Of a stretch of 33,885 nucleotides of DNA, positions 18,201 through 29,000 are shown piece by piece. The DNA is taken from positions 1 through 33,885 of the forward strand of contig JAQBNL010000023.1 in NCBI GenBank assembly GCA_028288585.1, read 5' to 3'. Numbering within the stretch: the stretch's first letter is position 1; every line of letters starts with the position of its first letter. A model generated the notes under the pieces. That model was not told the DNA's origin. It searched no databases and saw nothing but the letters and a program-made list of their open reading frames with translations. This DNA is from Chitinophagaceae bacterium (GTDB lineage: Bacteria > Bacteroidota > Bacteroidia > Chitinophagales > Chitinophagaceae). The position numbers and the translations under genes are program-made.

Positions 18201-19573
18201 AGGAAAGGATTTATCTCGCCGGAATAGAAATCTACCGGGAGCGGAATAATGCCGGCACCACGCTGGAACGGGAAACACTGCATGTAATGGATGACAGGAC
18301 TCGTATTGCAATGGTTGATACGCCGGTGATCGTGCCTGCGGGTAATAATGAAAACCAGTTGATCCGTTACCAGTACGATAATCATTTAAGCTCTTCAACA
18401 TTGGAACTGGATGATGCAGCACAAACCATTTCTTATGAAGAATATTTTCCTTACGGAACCACCTCCTTTTCTACAATTGATGCTACCCGTGAAATTGCCG
18501 CCAAACGATACCGGTATACAGGAAAAGAACGCGATGAGGAAACCGGGTTCAGCTATCATGGGGCACGGTATTATTTACCCTGGTTACTGCGGTGGATGAG
18601 CTGTGATCCCGGTGGCTTGGTAGATGGTTTGAACTTATATTCTTATGCCAGGAACTCGCCGGTAGTTTACAAGGATTTAACAGGAAATGATTCTGAATCC
18701 GAAATTCTTAAAAAAGGCGCGGAAACTTCTGGTAAATTCAAAAGTACTGTGGAGGCAGCTCATAAAGATTACGCAGCTGGATCGGGGCTGGATGTTAAAG
18801 ATTTTCTCGCCATAATCACTGTCGAATCAATGGGGAATCCCAACGACGTCTCTCAAAAAACGGGCAAATACAGAGGTTTACTTCAGTTGAGTAAAGCGGA
18901 TGATTTTGACAGTCCTGAACTGAAAAAACTTAGGGAAAAGAAATTCCTTGTAACCAAAGCAGATAAGGGTTTTACTTGGACTGACAAAGGCATACTGGAC
19001 CCCACTAAAAATATTCGGTTCGGTGTTTTTGTTATATCACAAAGAATGCAATTGGCAAAAGAATCAATAAACCGCCTAGACGTACTTAGAGAGAAGAGAA
19101 AAGGGTTTGAAGCCGATAAAAAGAAATGGGAAGAGGATAAGAAAAACCTGAATCAACAATTCACTGAGAAAGAGGCAGCATTAGGTGCAACAAAGGATCC
19201 GAAAGAAAGAGCAAAACTCAAAAAGGAATTGGCTGAGATTCAAAAACCAAGAGGTGAATTAAAAGCACGCGGAATACTTATTCAATCAAACCTTGATGAT
19301 AATGCGGCAAAAATAAAAGTAGAAGAAGCAATGAAACCTGCTAATGATTTATTGCAAAAATTTATGACCGATAATCCTGCTGCCGCCGCCTACTTTATGC
19401 ATCAGCAGGGAATAAACGGTTTCAGATCAATGCTGGCAAATCCCGGGGGTGCGGTAGACTCTTCTTTGACAGATAATATGCCCAAAGCACAACAAGCCTT
19501 AATCAAGACCAATCAACAATTCATAGACTATTGGGTTGCGCGCTTTAAAACTGCGAAGGGTTTTATTAAATAA
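12251..19573 (+). CDS. Tc toxin TcB-TcC fusion (SpvB/RHS cocoon) with a lytic-transglycosylase-like C-terminal payload
   Basis: 2,440 aa from ATG 12251; a TTG at 12230 is in frame but less likely. Residues about 60-330 are the SpvB-like domain (SANFSIPLPSRSARGFGPSM). FG-GAP-like metal loops DLDGDGKAD (about 541), DVNGDGLAD (about 599) and DIDGSGTTD (about 655) belong to the beta-propeller that docks on TcA. Residues about 830-2085 are the TcB middle regions and RHS/YD repeats of the cocoon shell. The RHS core is at 2086-2147 (RYRYTGKERDEETGFSYHG, then DPGGLVDGLNLYSY), with the Asp residues of the self-cleaving aspartyl protease. The variable tail 2148-2440 has FLAIITVESMGNP (Glu2192) and YRGLLQLS, the ES and GLMQ-type motifs of family 1 lytic transglycosylases/lysozyme folds, then a charged helical stretch (about 2267-2340) and FMHQQGINGF. 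The toxin is inferred to be injected through TcA. Confidence 0.93.
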   Translation: MPSNSENRVSGHAKGNSKLPVQDQSNNTGTSAASNKSTTIEIPSISLPKGGGAIKSIDEKFEVNAVNGSANFSIPLPSRSARGFGPSMNISYNSGGGNGIFGMGWSLSLPSIRRKTEKELPRYLDEIDSDTYILAGAEDLVPKLKNVAGVWVPDQDDSTDGLFSIKRYRPRIENGFARIERWTKKSDGNIQWKIISKDNITSIFGDTAESIIENPSEAGKIFEWLIHFTHDDKGNCALYDYNPENGAGIDPALLHNKNRTNGNAKFTNTYLKRIWSGNINVYNNGDPIPAVNQFLFETAFDYGDHDKINIPFAEVQPWTFRSDAFSDYRAGFEIRNCRLCEKVLQYLHFAELPGGSALVNSLDFKYDDNGQAGNFTFLKEITSTGYIKQANNTYTKKSLPPVSFTYQKHEWNKEIKFIGKEDLVNAPSGIYEPGYQFVDLYSEGLNGILTEQAAGLFYKQNLGNGHFSNAKLITPKPSFTGIGPQLQLQEVEADGTKYLASYHGPNKGFFKLDDEEEWQPFKAFEQLPNVDFNDPYTKLLDLDGDGKADLLITEDNLFIWYPSMGEKGFGESKQVWQSFDEEKGPHVVFNDKDLSIFISDVNGDGLADIVRIRNGSVCYWPNLGYGKFGAKVSMDNAPVFDHPDRFNAAFIKLADIDGSGTTDIIYLGRNYFKVWLNQSGNGFLTSPEEIDPFPEITNLSQVSVLDLFGNGTSCIVWSSVQPKDHNRPLQYIDLVNSKKPHIMVGYKNNLGKEVEFEYTTSTSYYLQDSIEGKPWITKLPFPIHCLSKVITWDRIMKTRFASEYSYHHGYYDHAEREFRGFGRVDQKDAEDITHFIKVSVGAMNNVSQDNLLQHPVLIKTWFHTGAFLDREKILNQFAHEYSQNSVHPENVLPEPELPGDLSVDEWRQALRACKSMMLRQEVYALDNSAVSDKPYTVDQHNCLIKIIQPKLENKHGSFIVLNSESISYHYERDLADPRVSHSFMLEADEFANIKRSAALVYSRKPSGGPQHRAEQRRQYTTLTENDFTDPVHTATDYRTPLLYQAKDFEVTGLPAPAGNYYSLSEIKNACNAAAFIHYHVIPDGTLQKRLVDWNRVQFRGDDSITVLAFGTMDSKGLMHQKFSAAFNQSQLTNIFNPKITFANLNAVLLDPAKGGYIFADNYFWIPSGVTQYDVANFFLPVSFTDAFGNTTQIEYDIPRHLFIQKTTDALGNEMKVKKFNYRVMQPYLVEDANDNLSAIRFDEFGIPIKTFIIGKKGIDAGDEFDDTSVETTASDFPSSEMEYRVSEWYNQSTNLAFDINNYKPQPNYIFIKVRETHYNADNLHQSKFHESYTYLGGSGNEVLKKHQAEPGSAIQVNPDGTTTLVADTSPNLRWVGNGRVVLSNKGLKIKEYEPYFSTSPSFDDEKEMVELGVTNVMQYDPLGRMVRTDFPDKTFSKIEFSPWLQKTFDRNDTVDQSDWYDLRITNPDPVIATPAEISAAQKAFLHKNTPEVAHLDSLGRVFFTEADNVTEKLTTHITLDIEGKEISINDALDRTVMEYEYDLLGRTLKQVGMDAGTRWFIMNASNTPLLQWDDINHENDFEYDQLRRPVAFSVKTGNAPPEIFAKIQYGESLVLAAAKANNLRGIAYKKFDQSGVLTTIKNDFKGNMLSGSKQLVADYKNIIDWTNIAAVALEAEIFTNDIEYDVLNRPLKIITPHSAGIPPSEIYHGFNEAGLLEKVEVRIRGAAALTTFVTNINYDAKGRREEIFYNNGTKSKYIYDKETFRLVRLKTTRNPGPQVLLDLQYTYDPVGNVTRIKDNNHPDIFFDGEQVAAQNDYDYDAVYRLIKSTGRKHAGQTDIQSKATLPNNNSFRNHPFINSAVIDPNDANAFRNYTERYLYNKAGNMKQQTHVAKNSSWTRTFEYDNNNDLNNMLTKSSIGGDDYNYTYDPHGNMHGMESVQNELWDFMDRFKEAGLGGGGTVYYVYDSTGERIRKVIERQNGLIQERIYLAGIEIYRERNNAGTTLERETLHVMDDRTRIAMVDTPVIVPAGNNENQLIRYQYDNHLSSSTLELDDAAQTISYEEYFPYGTTSFSTIDATREIAAKRYRYTGKERDEETGFSYHGARYYLPWLLRWMSCDPGGLVDGLNLYSYARNSPVVYKDLTGNDSESEILKKGAETSGKFKSTVEAAHKDYAAGSGLDVKDFLAIITVESMGNPNDVSQKTGKYRGLLQLSKADDFDSPELKKLREKKFLVTKADKGFTWTDKGILDPTKNIRFGVFVISQRMQLAKESINRLDVLREKRKGFEADKKKWEEDKKNLNQQFTEKEAALGATKDPKERAKLKKELAEIQKPRGELKARGILIQSNLDDNAAKIKVEEAMKPANDLLQKFMTDNPAAAAYFMHQQGINGFRSMLANPGGAVDSSLTDNMPKAQQALIKTNQQFIDYWVARFKTAKGFIK

Positions 19574-19594
19574 TGCAATTAAAAAACAACCAAT

Positions 19595-20059
19595 ATGGAA
19601 AATAAAACGAAACGCTTCACCTTCCCGGTAAGCGATGAAGTATTCAAAAAAGTTTATGATTCTCCTGCATCGTTGCCAGGTAAATACAAATGGCTTACAC
19701 CGGATGAAGATGTAAGAGCTATTGAAAAATTATTAGGATTACCTGCTAAAACAATCGGTGCTCCTTTATGGTTGAGCGGTGACCATAAAAATTGCGGTAA
19801 ATGCCGCCGCGAAATAAATTGGCTTGATATCGTTTCTTCAGCGGCAGGATCAGTGCATTCTTCTAAAATGATCGCTGAAATAATTCTTGGAGAACAAAAA
19901 TTTGTAAACACAGAAGTTCCGCATGCGATCGAAGGGTTGAAATGCAGCAACTGTGGTAAGGATTTTCCTGACCTGCGCAGCTTCAAATGCCATAACTGGG
20001 CTTATGCAAAAGAAGCTATGGTAAAAGCGATCAGGGGAACGGTGAATTCAAAAAAATAA
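19595..20059 (+). CDS. Small Cys-rich zinc-ribbon-like protein between the Tc subunits
   Basis: This is a 154-aa soluble protein with no signal peptide or membrane helix, lying 21 bases after the TcB-TcC stop and 11 bases before TcA, so clearly in the operon. It has CGKC at residues 67-70 and CSNCGKDFPDLRSFKCH at 117-133, enough for one zinc site made from two CxxC knuckles, with Cys132/His133 as extra ligands. Residues 80-105 form a helix-rich spacer. I do not recognise a named family. By position it could be a chaperone or loading factor, a regulator, or an immunity protein for the toxin tail. Immunity against a peptidoglycan hydrolase would normally need export, which this protein lacks, so I favour the other options. 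Confidence 0.8.
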   Translation: MENKTKRFTFPVSDEVFKKVYDSPASLPGKYKWLTPDEDVRAIEKLLGLPAKTIGAPLWLSGDHKNCGKCRREINWLDIVSSAAGSVHSSKMIAEIILGEQKFVNTEVPHAIEGLKCSNCGKDFPDLRSFKCHNWAYAKEAMVKAIRGTVNSKK

Positions 20060-20070
20060 AAAATATTTAT

Positions 20071-23000
20071 ATGTCAACCTTCAATCTCCGCGGTAAAATA
20101 ATCCGTAAAGCAGATAAGCAACCTATTTCCGGCCTGTACATAGAAGCTTGGGACAAAAATCCTCCGGCCAAAGAAGCAAAGGGAAGCAGTATCACTGATC
20201 CTCAAGGCATGTTCAGCATTCTTTTTGACAACAGTCTATTGTCGGAACTGCACAAAGAAGGATTCCCGGAAATTTATTTTAAAGTGTTCAGCGGGCAAAC
20301 ACTTTTATCGTCTACTGAAAATGAAGTAGTGGTTAACCTGCGGGGCAAACAGCCAGCAGTGGTGATTGCTGTTGACTACAACCCTGCAGCCGAAAGTGAA
20401 AGCAAGGCAAAGAAATATTTAGTAAAAGGCATCATTCTCAAAAAGGATTACAGTCCCGCAGCAGGATATGAAATTCAACTTTTCGATAAAGGACTTATAA
20501 CAGATACCTTGATCGCAGGTGCAACAACTTCGGACAAGGGTGACTTCGAAGTTTCGTTTCAAAGTGATGCATTTCAACAATCAGGAAAACAAACACCCGA
20601 TATTTTCCTGAAAATTACAGGTGATAAAAAAGAAACCGTTACAACAAGTGTTATCTATAATGCATCAACAGTTACGGAAATAAATTTTGTCATTGGCGGT
20701 TCGGATTTTCCTGAAGAATCAGAATTTGAAAAACTGGGAAAAAAATTAGAACCCTTTTTCAGGAACAATTCCAAAACAGAAATTAGACTTGGCGAAAACA
20801 ATAACCCTTTCTTTTTGTTGGGTGAAAAAACCGGTGAGGATGAACAAAAAATTAAATGGTTTATAACAGCACACCAGCTGTCAGCTGAAACTAAAATATC
20901 TCCGGAATTTTATTATGCTCTTTTACGGGGTGGGCTTGCAAATGAACCTTCATTGCACCTGTCAGAAATATTCAGTGGCGACATCGAAAACATAACCGGT
21001 ATATTAGATAAGTTCAAAAAGAAAGAAGAAGCTGACTCTTCCATCCTGGCCCTGTCACATGAAACAGATGCAACAATTACATCATTGATAAACCTCTCTG
21101 ACCGTTCTGTCCCTGGGGCACTTGACTTTGCTGTCAGGAATAATATTATACCAGCCATTTTCCAATCCCGCAGGAAACAACTGGACAAAGATTGGGATGA
21201 TCTGAAAACAGGATACCTGGCTAAACAAAAAAATGATTTTGAAACAATGCTTTCCTCTACGCAAATGAAATCTCAGCACTGTAAAACAGCGGCTGCATTA
21301 TTTGAAAAACATAAAGGAGACATACCTGCAGTTTTAGATGAAATGGAAAAAAATAAATCCATTACATCGGAAGAGCTAAATCAGGTAAAAGCGGTAGATA
21401 AAATTAACGGGCTGCTGAATGATGCCTCTGCATCAGCGGAACTGCAATCAAAACTTAACATTAAACACCCCGATGAGGTAAGGAAACTGGCAAAGCTTTC
21501 CGAAAAAGAATGGAAGGATATTCTTTATTCCAAAGGGAATAAATCTGGTGCTGCTGATAAAAAAATCAGGGACGTTATGTCCTCACTTGAGCAGCAATTT
21601 CCTACTGCCGCTTTTGCCGGCAGGCTTGAAAGAGACAACAAAAATAAATTCAGTGCCAAAACTTCTATACTGAAATTCTTTGAAAATTATCCTGAAACAG
21701 AATTGCATAAAACAAACTTTGATCTTCTTTTTCATAAAAAAGGAAAAGACATTAAAAAAGAAATGGACAATGCAGGGGATGTAAAAACAGAATTGAAAAA
21801 AATACAGAGAGTATTCAAGCTGGCGCCATCCTATGAAAAAGTGAAGGTGCTGCTGGATAATAATATTCACTCTGCGCAGTCTGTTTACAATTTGGGAGAA
21901 AGGCGTTTTGTTGAAAAAGTTTCAAATGGTATCATCAGCGCGCAGGATGCAAAAAAAATATACAGGAAAGCAGAACAAACTTATGCCGCAGCCATTGCCA
22001 TCCTCGGTGATATCAAATCCATGGAACATGGAGCTGCATTAAAAGTATTGCCCGACGTAACCAAAACGTACAACAATCTTAAACACTCTACCATAAAGGA
22101 TTTTCCTGATTGGGAAACGCTTTTTACTGCTACCGATATATGTGAATGTGAAGATTGCAGGTCAGTTTATAGCCCGGCTGCTTATCTGACGGACCTGTTG
22201 AAATTTCTGAATAAAAGAGGTTCAACGACTGCTATGGTATCTGCAAAAGAGATCCTTTTCAAACGCAGGCCGGATATTGGTGAAATTGATCTTAACTGTG
22301 ATAACAGTCTTGTACCCATTCCGTATATCGACCTTGTCTGTGAAACTCTTGAGGACGCACTTTCCGATCCGCCGGTTATTCTTGCTGCAGGAATTGAACC
22401 GTTACTCGTGGAAGGTATCATTCATGCAAATGTTGTTGCTGAATTCATTTCAAAAAATCTTCCCATAGCAAATGATGCAGCCGTTACCATGGGTGTGGCT
22501 CCAACTGAATGGTTCATCCGCGATAAACAGTATACCTATAAAATTAAAAAAACAGGAGTCCAGTTAGCCGCAAAAATTATTAAACAGACACATGGTACAG
22601 CTGCAGAACGCAAAGCTATCCCGGAATATATAAATTATACAGTGTATGATAACCAGATGAAAACCGCTGTGCATCCCGTTTCATTACCATTTGATCTTAG
22701 CTGGGAAGAATGCAGGGCCTACCTGGATAAGATAGGAATTAATAAGGCACTGTGGATGGAAGTGTTTAAAAATAAAGTTACCTCCCTGCCCGGAGCAAAT
22801 GAAACTGCAGGCGAATATATTGGCTTATCACCCATCGAAAGAAATATAATCACTACACCAAATGTGCCTGCACAAAACCAGTTTTGGGGAGGCCTTGTTG
22901 ATATTGATAAGGTCTCTGTTTTTCTGCATAAATCAGAACTGACCTATAAACAACTGCGTGAACTGCTGAGAACAAAATTTATTAATCCCACCTCCGATTC

Positions 23001-26000
23001 TGATATTGTGCATTCCGATAGTTCATGTGATACAGAGCAAAAGAGAATATCAAATCTTACAACGGCGAAGCTTGATCGCATAAACCGCTTCTTAAGGTTA
23101 TGGAGAAAAACAGGATGGCAGATGTGGGAATTGGATAACGCTGTCATGAATGTAAAGATCGGCAACACTATTCTGGATGATGCTTTCCTGATACAATTAA
23201 AAGATTTTGACGAACTCAGGAAATCACTAAAACTAAAACCCGAAGAAGCGCTTGGCTATTTTGGAGATCTGAATAACATCGACTCGAAATCGCTTTACAG
23301 TAAACTGTTCCGGAATAAAGTAATACTTGATCCGCTGCCGGATGTATTTAAATCGGAACTGGTAACGGAAAACCCTTTCACAAACCCGGCGCCTGCTGAA
23401 CGCACTGTAACAGGGCAGTTAAAATCGCTGGCAGCGGTGCTTAAACTAAAAGAAGAAGAGGCGGCGCAAATACAAACAATATCTCTTACAGATGATAATT
23501 TATCCTTATCAAATATCAGTGTGTTCTACAGGATCGCATCACTGATCAGGAAACAAAAGCTCAGCGCAAAGGAATATTATATCCTGTTTGATATACTTAA
23601 TACAGGCGCATTGTTCGATGTATTTTCATCTCCTGCAAAAACAAAAGAATTCCTGGAAATAGTTAAGCTGGTTAAAGCTTCTAAATTCTCAGTGTACGAT
23701 CTCGCGTATCTACTGTTGCACAGGAATGAAGGCCCAAAGATCCTCATACCCACAGATGAAAAAATTACTGCATTCATTACAAAAGGACGGGTAGCTTTTC
23801 AAAAGATAAAAGATGATCTGGAAAGTATAACAGGATTGCCGGATGAGGTGGGCAAAATAATTTTAGGAAAACTTTCTTCGCTTGATGAAACAGCTATCAA
23901 CCAGGCAGTACAGGTATTCAATGGAGGATCTTCTTTAAGCACAGCATCAAGGAATATTTTTCTTGACAACAGCTTTGGTGCTATGATAAGCACCGGCACC
24001 ATAAAAGCAAAACTCAATGCACGCGATGCTGCACCTGCAAACCTGAAAGACCAGGCAACAAATGATGCATGGGATGAACTCAATAAACTGCTGAAGGAAT
24101 TTTTACAGAATGATGCATCAAGGCAGGCAATTGTACAATTGCATACTGAACAATTTAAATTAGCAGAAGATACATCCAGGGCTATACTCGCCAACGTTCA
24201 GCTGCAGGGAACCGCGGTTCCGATCTTTGATCATTGGTTTAATGCAGGCATACTTGCCAAAGACGCATTAGGGAATTATCTCAATGCAATAAGCAACGCC
24301 ACCTTCCCGGATCTGTTTAGGAGTTACCTACTCATTGATAAAATTGGTTTACTCCAGGCAAAGATGCCGCTGCAGCAATCGCTCGTGGAACTGTTGATTT
24401 CAAACGCCGCTGATTTTGGGATACTAAAATACAATGAGCTTCCGGTTGCAGCACCGGTTATTAATTCAAACTTTGAAAAGTGGAAAGAATATGTTCAGCT
24501 TCGTCAGTTCAGTTTACTTTACCCCGACAATGATAACGGAACACTGGCCACGTCTTTAAAATTGCTGCTTCCTGCGGCGGCACCGGAAGCAACATTCTTA
24601 GAATCTTTTTCCGCTTATACCGGTTGGGACAATGCAGAGCTTACAGAACTGCGTTTACAGTTGGGGCTCGCTTACCCGGCTGATTATAAAAAGCCATCAT
24701 CCTGCATGTACCTTGATAAGTGTATGAACAGGCTCGTCACTTCGACAATGATGGCATCACAACTTCCTTTGATCATTAAAGCAGTGCCTTTAAGTGCAGA
24801 TGCGATTGCCGTAAAGAATTTGATTAAATCAAAATATGATAATGAACAATGGCTGAATACTTCTTCAAACATCCAGGCATCTACCCTGGACAGTAAGGGA
24901 ATAAGAGAGAAAAAAAGAGATGCATTAATTTCTTACTTCACACATCATACTGTGAATGGCTTAATTTTTAAAGATACGTATGAGCTTTACGGCCATTATT
25001 TACTCGATGTTGAAATGGGCAGTTGCGAAGTAACAACACGGATATTACAGGCAAACCTTTCTGTCCAGTTGTTTGTGCAGAGGTGCCTGATGAATATAGA
25101 ACTGGAAGTGATAGCTGATGAAACAGCTGATGATGGATGGAAACAATGGCCATGGATGAAACTGTACCGCGTTTGGGAAGCCAACCGCAAAGTTTTTCTG
25201 TATCCTGAAAACTGGATAGAGCCTGAACTGCGGCTGGATAAATCTTATTTTTTCCGGGAATTGGAAAATGACCTGATGCAAAACGAGATCACACAGCCGA
25301 ATGTGGAAAATGCATATTTAAGTTACCTTGAAAAATTAGATAATGTTGGAAGGTTGGATGTAAGCGGCTACTATTATGAAGAAGAAACCTATACCCTGTA
25401 TGTATTCGCAAGGACATATGATGACCCTCATTTATACTATTGGCGTAAATGGGTTGAAGACAGCTACTGGACGCCGTGGGAAAAACTGGATCTTGAAATA
25501 AATGCTACGCATGTTATCCCGCTGGTAATTAACCGCCGCCTGTATTTGTACTGGCCTGATTTCAGGGAAAAATCGGTGGAAACAAGTTCTACCAATGTGC
25601 CGCAGGTTAATCAATCGAGTTTTCCGATAGACAAGCCGCAGAAGTTTTGGGAAATAAGACTTTCGGTGAGTGAATTCAGGAATAAAAAATGGACTCCAAA
25701 AAAGATTTCAACCACCTTTGTTACAACGCATACGTTACCGACACTTGTTCCGAAAGAAAATTTTTCCTTCATACCGCTCGACCTCCTCGATATTCCCGGC
25801 ATTGATAAATACCTCATTGGATGTTTTGAAAATACCAGTCCGGATAATTCATCAGATTACAAATATCATGATGCATCCTCTCATTCTTATTTTGAACTGG
25901 GTGGCTGTCACGGCACACCTGAATTATTAACCGACAACAGTGTGATTGGACTTGTGCACAAGCCAATCATACCACAGTTTCAAAAAAGTGAACTTTTGTT

Positions 26001-29000
26001 TTTGGAAAGCCATGAATCAGATGATTCAAGTTCCGACACACTTGCCTACCAGCAGGGAAATTTATTTATTAACCACCAGGATATATTGAAAAAAACGCCG
26101 GGTTTGTTCAGGGCGCCGGTTCCTTCACAGCTAAGTTTTTTTGATAAAATACTGATCTGGTTTTACTGGTCATGGATACAGGTCCTTGAGAAAACCAACA
26201 TTAAGTACGGAAGGGAGTGGCCATTCCCCTATCCCACCGGGACGTTGTTGCCTTTCTTTTATGAGGATAAAAAAAGGACATTCTTTGTGCTGCAGGAGAT
26301 CATTCTTTATGAAAAGAAAAGAGGAAAAGACAATGCAGGAAATAATAATATACAGTTTACTGAATTATTTTATACAGATATCCTCAGAGTCATACAGGAA
26401 TATTTCAGGACAGGCGTATTGCCTGATCTTATAAAGCCTTACTTCGAAAATGGGAAAAAACCAGGCATAGCATTCATGCTGAAGTTTACCAACTTCTATC
26501 ATCCATATGTATGTTTCCTTATTAAACAATTATACAAACACGGCCTGGATGGAATGATGAAAAGGGAAGTCCAGTTACTGGATAAAGTAAAATTCCCTGA
26601 ACTCAAAGATTTTAGTTTTAAGGATGTGTATGATCCGACGTGGCTGGTGAATCCAGGCTTGCCGAAAGCCGGTGATCCGTTTCCTTCGTATCCAAAAGAA
26701 ACAATTGACTTTGAATCCGCAGGCAGTTATTCGGATTACAACTGGGAATTGTTTTTCCACGCACCTTTAATGCTGGCGGTAAGGCTTAGTAAGAACCAGC
26801 GGTTTGAAGAAGCACAGCACTGGTTCCATTATATATTTAATCCGACAGATACTTCTTCTCACCCCTCACCGCAAAAATTCTGGAATACAAAACCGTTTTT
26901 TGAAAGAGATCACCAGCAGTATATTGATGAGCGGATAGATAATATTTTGACAATGATTAACGGCGGCGATGCTAAACTGATTAAACAGGTTGAACAATGG
27001 AGAAGGAACGCGTTTCAGCCACACCTTATCGCTAAATTCAGAACGGTGGCTTACCAGAAAACAGTGGTAATGAAATACCTCGACAACCTGATAGACTGGG
27101 CCGACAACCTTTTCAGGAGTGACAGGCGTGAAGCCATTGGTGAAGCGACACAACTTTATATTCTTGCTGCCGAAATACTGGGACCAAAACCGGTTGTAAT
27201 TCCAAAGCACGTTGAATCACCGGTATTGAATTTCAACCAGCTGGAACCGAAGCTGGATGCATTTTCAAATGCAATGATCAATGTTGAAAATTTTATTCCC
27301 TTCTTTGAGACCGATATTGATGATATAGATATAGCAGCGCCACTGCCTGCATTGGAAACTTTTTATTACTGCATTCCTAAAAATGAAAAGTTATTGGATT
27401 ACTGGAAAAGGATCGGCGAACAATTATTCAAAATAAGGCATTGCATGAATATCGACGGCATCGAAAGGCAACTTGCATTGTTTGATCCTCCCATTGATCC
27501 GGGATTACTGGTTAAGGCCGTTGCATCCGGACTCAGCATTGGTCAGGCTATAGCAGGATTAAGCGCTCCCCTTCCGCAATACCGGTTTTTAACGATAGTG
27601 CAGAAAGCAAATGAATTTTGCAATGAAGTAAAATCACTTGGCGGGGGGCTGCTTGCTGCATTGGAGAAAAAAGATGCTGAAGCAATGTCTCTTTTGCGGT
27701 CAACACAGGAGATACGTATGCATGAGGCGATAAGAGAGATCAGGAAAAAACAAATAGAAGAAGCTAAAGTAAATGTCGAAAGTCTTGTAAAAACAAAGAA
27801 CCTGACGGAAGAGAAAAAGAAATATTATGAAGGTCTGAGTTATATGAACCCCGCTGAGATCATTGCTTTCACTCTATCGACAGCTGCTACCGCGCTCGAT
27901 GTTGCCATTGCCGCAGGCTATGCATTATCGGGTGGTTTAAAACTCATCCCGCAGATCGTTGGCGGCGGATCAGGCTTTGGCGGATCGCCTCATGTGGTGG
28001 TGGATATCGGTGGTGAGCAGTTCGGAGATTCTGCAGAAGACCTTGTTAAAACGATTTCTTCGATTTCACAGGCGCTTGATAAAGGAGCCTCCCTTGCTTC
28101 CACACAGGGCTCTTACATGAGGCGCCAGGAAGAATGGGATTTCCAGGCAATACTTGCAACAAAAGAACTGGTGCAGATAGACAAACAAATTGCAGGCGCA
28201 GAAATAAGACTTGCCATGGCTGAGAAAGAATTGGAAAATCATGAATTGCAGATTGAACAGTCGAAGGAAACAAAAGCATTCATGGAAAATAAATTCACCA
28301 ACCTTGAATTATACAACTGGATGATAGGCCAGATCTCCGGCGTTTATTTTCAGTCTTACCAACTGGCATTTGATGTTGCAAAAAAAGCAGAACGCTGCTA
28401 CAGGTTTGAGCTTGGACTCGAAGATTCAGATTTTATTCAGTTCGGTTATTGGGACAGCATGAAAAAAGGTTTGCTGAGTGGTGAAAAACTTTGTCTTGAT
28501 ATTCACCGGATGGAATCATCCTGGTATGATCAGAACAAAAGAGAATTTGAGATCACGAAGCATATCTCTCTTGCCCAGCTTGACCCGCTTGCACTGCTTA
28601 CACTCAAACAAAATGGTGAATGCTTTGTAAATCTTCCGGAAGAGATCTTTGACCTGGATTACCCTGGACATTATTTCAGGAGGATCAAATCAGTTGCTGT
28701 TTCAGTGCCATGCATAATAGGTCCTTACAATAATCTGAATTGTACACTTACCATTTTAAAGAGCAGGACAAGAACTTCTGCCCTTTCAACTGTTGACTAT
28801 AGTATAGCACCCGGCGATGCCGATGATGGTTTTACATATAACTACTCCACCATCCAGCAGATGGTTACCAGCAGCGGGCAAAATGATGCAGGTATGTTTG
28901 ATGTAAACCTGAAAGATGAAAGATACCTGACATTTGAAGGCCATGGTGCAATCAGTGAATGGAAGATTGAAATAAATAAAGATTTCAAAAATTTTGATAT

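Noticed and set aside
17771-18385. Minus-strand frame of 204 codons inside the TcB-TcC gene
   Set aside because: It lies wholly opposite conserved RHS sequence and has Ile/His/Cys-rich, non-protein-like composition.
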